Assembly: GCA_900317865.1 (NCBI GenBank)
Contig: ONIK01000071.1
Coordinates: 1 to 9,297, forward strand
DNA length: 9,297 bases
Source: an uncultured Methanobrevibacter sp.
GTDB lineage: Archaea > Methanobacteriota > Methanobacteria > Methanobacteriales > Methanobacteriaceae
Reading direction: 5' to 3'
The notes below the pieces were generated by a model. The model did not search any database. It saw only the letters and a list, made by a program, of their open reading frames with translations, and was not told the origin of the DNA. Every line of letters starts with the position of its first letter. The first letter of the stretch is position 1. The position numbers and the translations under genes are program-made. Shown piece after piece: positions 6,287-9,297 of the stretch.

Positions 6287-7288
6287 ATGCAGTTTCCTAT
6301 TACCAGAATGAGAAGACTGAGAAAAAATTCTAAAATACGTGATATTGTACGTGAAACCAAGCTTCAAAAGGAAGATTTAATCTATCCTATTTATTTCAAA
6401 CAGGATTTGCAAGGAGATGAGAAGGAAGAAATTTCATCACTTCCTGGCGAATACAGATACTCCTTAAAAAGCGGTGTGGAATTTGCAAAAAAATTGGAAG
6501 AAAAAGGGTTGAAATCCATTATAGTTTTTGGAATTCCTCCCGAAGATGAAAAGGATGAAATTGCAACTCCTGATTATGCCGATACAGGCATCGTTCAAAA
6601 AGCAATCCGTGAACTTAAAAAGCAGACCAATCTTGTTGTTATAAGTGATGTCTGTTTATGCCAGTACACTTCACATGGCCATTGCGGTTTGATAGTGGAA
6701 AATGAGGATACTGATGATGGAATCGAAATATTGAATGATGAATCACTTGAATATATTGCAAAAGTGGCACTGTCCCATGCCAAAGCAGGTGCAGATATTG
6801 TAGCGCCGTCAGACATGATGGATGGAAGAGTCGGTGCCATCAGACAGGCTTTGGATGAAAACGGATATTATAATGTAATGATAATGTCTTATTCAGCAAA
6901 ATATGCTTCTGCATTTTACGAACCGTTCCGTCAGGCGGCCTGTTCATCACCACATAAGGGAGACAGGAAAAGCTATCAGATGGATCCTGCAAATGCCGTT
7001 GAGGCAATTCGTGAATGTGAATTGGATGTAATTGAAGGATGTGACTTTTTAATGGTTAAACCTGCTCTGCCGTATCTGGATGTTGTAAGGTCAGTCAGAG
7101 ATGAATTTATGCTGCCTCTGGTTGCATATAATGTAAGTGGAGAATATGCAATGATTATGGCAGCTATTGAAAAGGGCTATCTGACTGAAAGGGCAATAAT
7201 GGAAAGTTTGCTTTCAATTAAAAGGGCAGGAGCTGATTTGATTATAACTAACTTTGCACCAAAAGTATTGTTGGAGGACATGATATAA
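6287..7288 (+). CDS. hemB: Porphobilinogen synthase (delta-aminolevulinic acid dehydratase), zinc type
   Basis: HemB condenses two molecules of 5-aminolevulinate to porphobilinogen, the second committed step to all tetrapyrroles. In a methanogen these are chiefly coenzyme F430, corrinoids and sirohaem-type cofactors. At 333 residues it has the family's normal length. The start RMRRLRKN and YPIYFKQDL are typical. DVCLCQYTSHGHCG (121-134) has the three zinc cysteines Cys123, Cys125 and Cys133, so this is the zinc-dependent form. The two active-site lysines are Lys205 (SYSAKYASAFYEPFR) and Lys258 (FLMVKPALPYLD), the latter forming the Schiff base. It lies 19 bases after the glycosylase gene, and its TAA shares one base with the ATG of the CitG-like gene. 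These close joins indicate a single transcript, although the three products have no known shared pathway. Confidence 0.98.
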   Translation: MQFPITRMRRLRKNSKIRDIVRETKLQKEDLIYPIYFKQDLQGDEKEEISSLPGEYRYSLKSGVEFAKKLEEKGLKSIIVFGIPPEDEKDEIATPDYADTGIVQKAIRELKKQTNLVVISDVCLCQYTSHGHCGLIVENEDTDDGIEILNDESLEYIAKVALSHAKAGADIVAPSDMMDGRVGAIRQALDENGYYNVMIMSYSAKYASAFYEPFRQAACSSPHKGDRKSYQMDPANAVEAIRECELDVIEGCDFLMVKPALPYLDVVRSVRDEFMLPLVAYNVSGEYAMIMAAIEKGYLTERAIMESLLSIKRAGADLIITNFAPKVLLEDMI

Positions 7289-8160
7289 TGAATGTAAATG
7301 ATATTGTAAAATTAACTCAAATAGCTTCCGCATTGGAAGTCAGCGGATACCCTAAACCGGGAAATGTTCACAGAACCCGTGATTATGACGATATGGTCTT
7401 TGAAGACTTTGTAATTAGTGGAATAGTAATTGGGGATGCTGTTCGTGAAGCATGCACTGACGTTGATGTTGAAAACCCTAGACTGGGAAAATACATTTTG
7501 GATGCAGTTGCCGAAACCGACAGATGGATACACAACAACACCAATTTGGGTATTGTGATGATGACTACCCCTATTGCAGTTGCAGCAGCTATCAGTGACA
7601 GTTTTGATGAATTGCGTCCAAACATTGTTAAATTGATGGCCAATACCACTGTAGAAGATGCATGCGACTTGTATGATGCAATCAATATAGCGGCTGCCGG
7701 AGGTATGGGTGAAGTGGACGAATATGACGTTACATCAGACTCCGCTAAGGATGAACTGAGAAAAAACAACCAGACAATGTATGATGTTTTAAAGATTTCC
7801 GCTTCATTTGACATGCTGGGAAGGGAAATGACTTCAGACATGCCTATCGTTTTTGAATTAGGTTATCCGACCTATCATGAACTTAAGGATAAATCTTTAA
7901 ATGAGGCTTGTGTCATGACCTTTTTGACAATTCTCTCTCAGGTTCCGGATACTTTAATCTATAGAGAAGACGGAGAAGATGCCTCTTTAAAAGTCTCCAT
8001 GATGACAAAAGACCTTCTTAAATTTAAGGATGATAGTGATTTTTCCGAAAAACTTGCTGAATTTGATGATTATTTATTTGATAATGGTTATAATCCAGGA
8101 ACAACTGCTGATTTGACTGCAGCTTCCATTTTAGTAAGTAATTTAAAAGATCACTTTTAA
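7288..8160 (+). CDS. CitG-like triphosphoribosyl-dephospho-CoA synthase family protein
   Basis: This belongs to the CitG/MdcB family, whose bacterial members join dephospho-CoA to ATP-derived triphosphoribose to make the prosthetic-group precursor of citrate or malonate lyase. The family motifs are in order: PKPGNVHRTRDYDD (22-35), NTNLGIVMMTTPI (83-95) and NPGTTADLTAASI (269-281). At 290 residues its length is normal. No citrate lyase or malonate decarboxylase subunit is nearby, and methanogens of this type are not expected to have them, so the real substrate may be another nucleotide-derived cofactor. I recall CitG-like genes near methanopterin-type C1 genes in some methylotrophs, but cannot check this. 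The ATG overlaps the hemB stop by one base (TAATG), and the ribosome site GGAGGA (7273-7278) lies inside hemB, so translation is probably coupled. The gene ends just before a T8 terminator. Confidence 0.85.
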   Translation: MNVNDIVKLTQIASALEVSGYPKPGNVHRTRDYDDMVFEDFVISGIVIGDAVREACTDVDVENPRLGKYILDAVAETDRWIHNNTNLGIVMMTTPIAVAAAISDSFDELRPNIVKLMANTTVEDACDLYDAINIAAAGGMGEVDEYDVTSDSAKDELRKNNQTMYDVLKISASFDMLGREMTSDMPIVFELGYPTYHELKDKSLNEACVMTFLTILSQVPDTLIYREDGEDASLKVSMMTKDLLKFKDDSDFSEKLAEFDDYLFDNGYNPGTTADLTAASILVSNLKDHF

Positions 8161-8221
8161 TTACTTTTTTTTATTGGATGTCTGAATTTTTTAGTTAGAC
8201 TCCTAAAAAAAACTTTTCCAC
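8161..8221. terminator. Two-way terminator between convergent genes (T8...A8)
   Basis: Five bases after the CitG-like stop codon the plus strand has eight T (8165-8172). For the gene on the other strand, eight A at 8205-8212 read as eight T a few bases after its stop. Between them TTTTTTAG (8187-8194) and CTAAAAAA (8203-8210) can pair as an 8-bp A/T stem with an 8-nt loop. An overlapping alternative stem pairs GTCTGA (8180-8185) with TTAGAC (8195-8200). T-tracts are the main archaeal termination signal, so each direction is served. Confidence 0.65.
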
Positions 8222-9297
8222 TTAAAACTTATTAACTTTAGGATTGAGATGGCAGAGGTCCTTGCAATTATAACATGGACTGTTTCCACACCAAGGAGTT
8301 AATTTACTCTTCTTAAATCTCTTATATTCCTTTTCTAAAAAATTATTCCTATAACCAAGATTTATTACATCCCATGGCAGGGAATCTCCAACTTCATATG
8401 CTCTAAAGTATTTTTTCCACTCGGTGATGGGACTGTTGATATTTCCATTTAATAACAGTTCACTAGCCTCAGGACCCGCAAATGACAGCACATAATCCTT
8501 GAATGTAGGTTCATTGGAATTAATACTCAATTTTAATGATTCATCAACAGGGCAACTTTTGATTCCATTCCCTCCATATCATAAGCATCCCATTGAAGAG
8601 ATGTTTGTGGTTTTGGTATAAACAGGGATATTTTAACTTTAATTGACAAATCCTTATTTATGGTATTTTTTGTTTTTACGATTGATTTAATATACTCTGC
8701 CAATTCAATAATGTCTTGTTCGGTTTCATTTGAAAAACCCAACATAAATAAAATCTTTAAATTCAAACCCAGTTCAAATGCATCCTGAATAATATTCTGA
8801 ATAAGATTTTCCGGAATATCCTTATTGATTGATTTTCTAATTCTATCAATTGATTCAGGATTTATCCCAATCACCTGCCCTCCTGATTGCTTTATTTGCT
8901 CCAATGACTCTCGAGTAATTGATTCAATTCTTGATGATGAAATTTCAATATTGAATCCTCTTTTTTGAAGATTTGAAATCAGTTCATCTATTCTTGAATA
9001 GTCGGTTATCGCATCTCCTGATAGGAAGATTTTACTGAATCCAGTGTTTTCACGTGTTTTTTCAGCAATTTCCACCAATCTTTCAACAGAAGTTTCTCTT
9101 AAAGGACGATATAAATAACCGGACATGCAGAATCTGCAACCTCTACCGCATCCCCGTGTCACCTCAAGTCGTGTCCAATTAATACGGTTTTTCTCATTAT
9201 CACCTATTATAATCGGTTTTGTAGTATGGTATTTTTTATCCATATCCTCAACAAGAGCAATATTAGTTCTATTATTTAATTTAGGAATATACAGACC
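8222..9297 (-). pseudogene. Radical SAM protein (B12-binding/radical SAM type), 5' end beyond window, frameshifted
   Basis: Two minus-strand frames together make one radical SAM protein. The first runs from the right edge (no stop; the in-frame ATG at 9241-9243 is internal) to TAA at 8533-8535. It holds the iron-sulfur motif RGCGRGCRFC (CxxxCxxC), LSGDAITDY, and FMLGFSNETEQD, then PKPQTSLQW, a family landmark. The second frame continues from about 8550 to TAA at 8222-8224, with YVLSFAGPEASELLLNG, LPWDVINLGYRNNFLEKEY and a cysteine cluster, CGNSPCYNCKDLC. This is the normal tail of the family. The second frame matches a ribosome or sequence shift of -1, so the DNA looks as if it lost one base between 8536 and 8578. 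The upstream residues GLYIP...ALVEDMDKKYHTTKP match the linker that usually follows a B12-binding domain outside the window. The substrate is unknown. It is either a recent pseudogene, a sequencing error, or, less likely, a true frameshift site. Confidence 0.8.

Noticed and set aside
7383..7841. 152-codon minus-strand frame within the CitG-like gene
   Set aside because: It is antisense to a gene with clear family motifs and gives a Ser/Ile-rich shadow translation with no recognisable domain.
8528..8530. Separate 102-codon gene starting at TTG 8530 on the minus strand
   Set aside because: Its sequence is the normal C-terminal part of the radical SAM protein just upstream, and no ribosome site precedes it; a frameshift explains it better.
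8554..8562. Programmed -1 frameshift site in the radical SAM gene
   Set aside because: Only a short AAAA run is present; there is no X-XXY-YYZ heptamer in frame and I saw no clear downstream stimulatory stem. A recent mutation or sequencing error is simpler.

Overview
The window looks like a piece of a methanogenic archaeon chromosome, most likely Methanobrevibacter or a close relative in the Methanobacteriaceae. This rests on three things. The DNA is very AT-rich, with AT-only intergenic regions. The signals are archaeal: TTTATATA-type TATA boxes, GGAGGTGA Shine-Dalgarno (SD) sites, one apparently leaderless gene and T-tract terminators. The gene content also fits: fused ADP-forming acyl-CoA synthetase, DUF2121, archaeal chorismate synthase and a CitG-like protein without citrate lyase. 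The genus is inferred from remembered protein resemblance, not from a search.

Layout. The left edge holds the first 31 codons of a secreted protein on the minus strand (1-93). Upstream of it is a double-hairpin, T-rich terminator (171-235). This ends the minus-strand gene for a fused alpha-beta ADP-forming acetyl-CoA synthetase (236-2332). A 255-bp divergent promoter region follows. On the plus strand comes a two-gene unit, a DUF2121 protein (2588-3502) and a metallo-beta-lactamase-fold hydrolase (3513-4442). The latter meets aroC, chorismate synthase (4439-5533, minus strand), tail to tail, with the two stop codons sharing TTAA. A 38-bp divergent promoter with a perfect 14-bp palindrome separates aroC from a plus-strand unit: an endonuclease III/MagIII-like glycosylase (5572-6267), hemB (6287-7288) and a CitG-like gene (7288-8160). 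A T8...A8 two-way terminator (8161-8221) separates this unit from a radical SAM gene on the minus strand (8222 to beyond 9297), which carries a frameshift.

How the genes fit together. Most are housekeeping: acetate/acetyl-CoA interconversion with ATP formation or use (acd), aromatic amino acid synthesis (aroC), tetrapyrrole synthesis for F430, corrinoids and haem-like cofactors (hemB), and base-excision repair. The less understood part is the DUF2121-MBL pair, the CitG-like protein coupled to hemB, and the radical SAM gene.

No mobile element, CRISPR array, rRNA or tRNA was seen. I found no clear new multi-gene system. The best lead is the DUF2121 protein: its N-terminus lines up residue for residue with the catalytic N-terminus of proteasome beta subunits. 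If the initiator Met is removed, Ser2 would sit where the catalytic Thr1 normally is. The other points for follow-up are the frameshifted radical SAM gene, the iron-sulfur-free glycosylase with an altered catalytic motif, and the palindrome in the aroC/glycosylase promoter.
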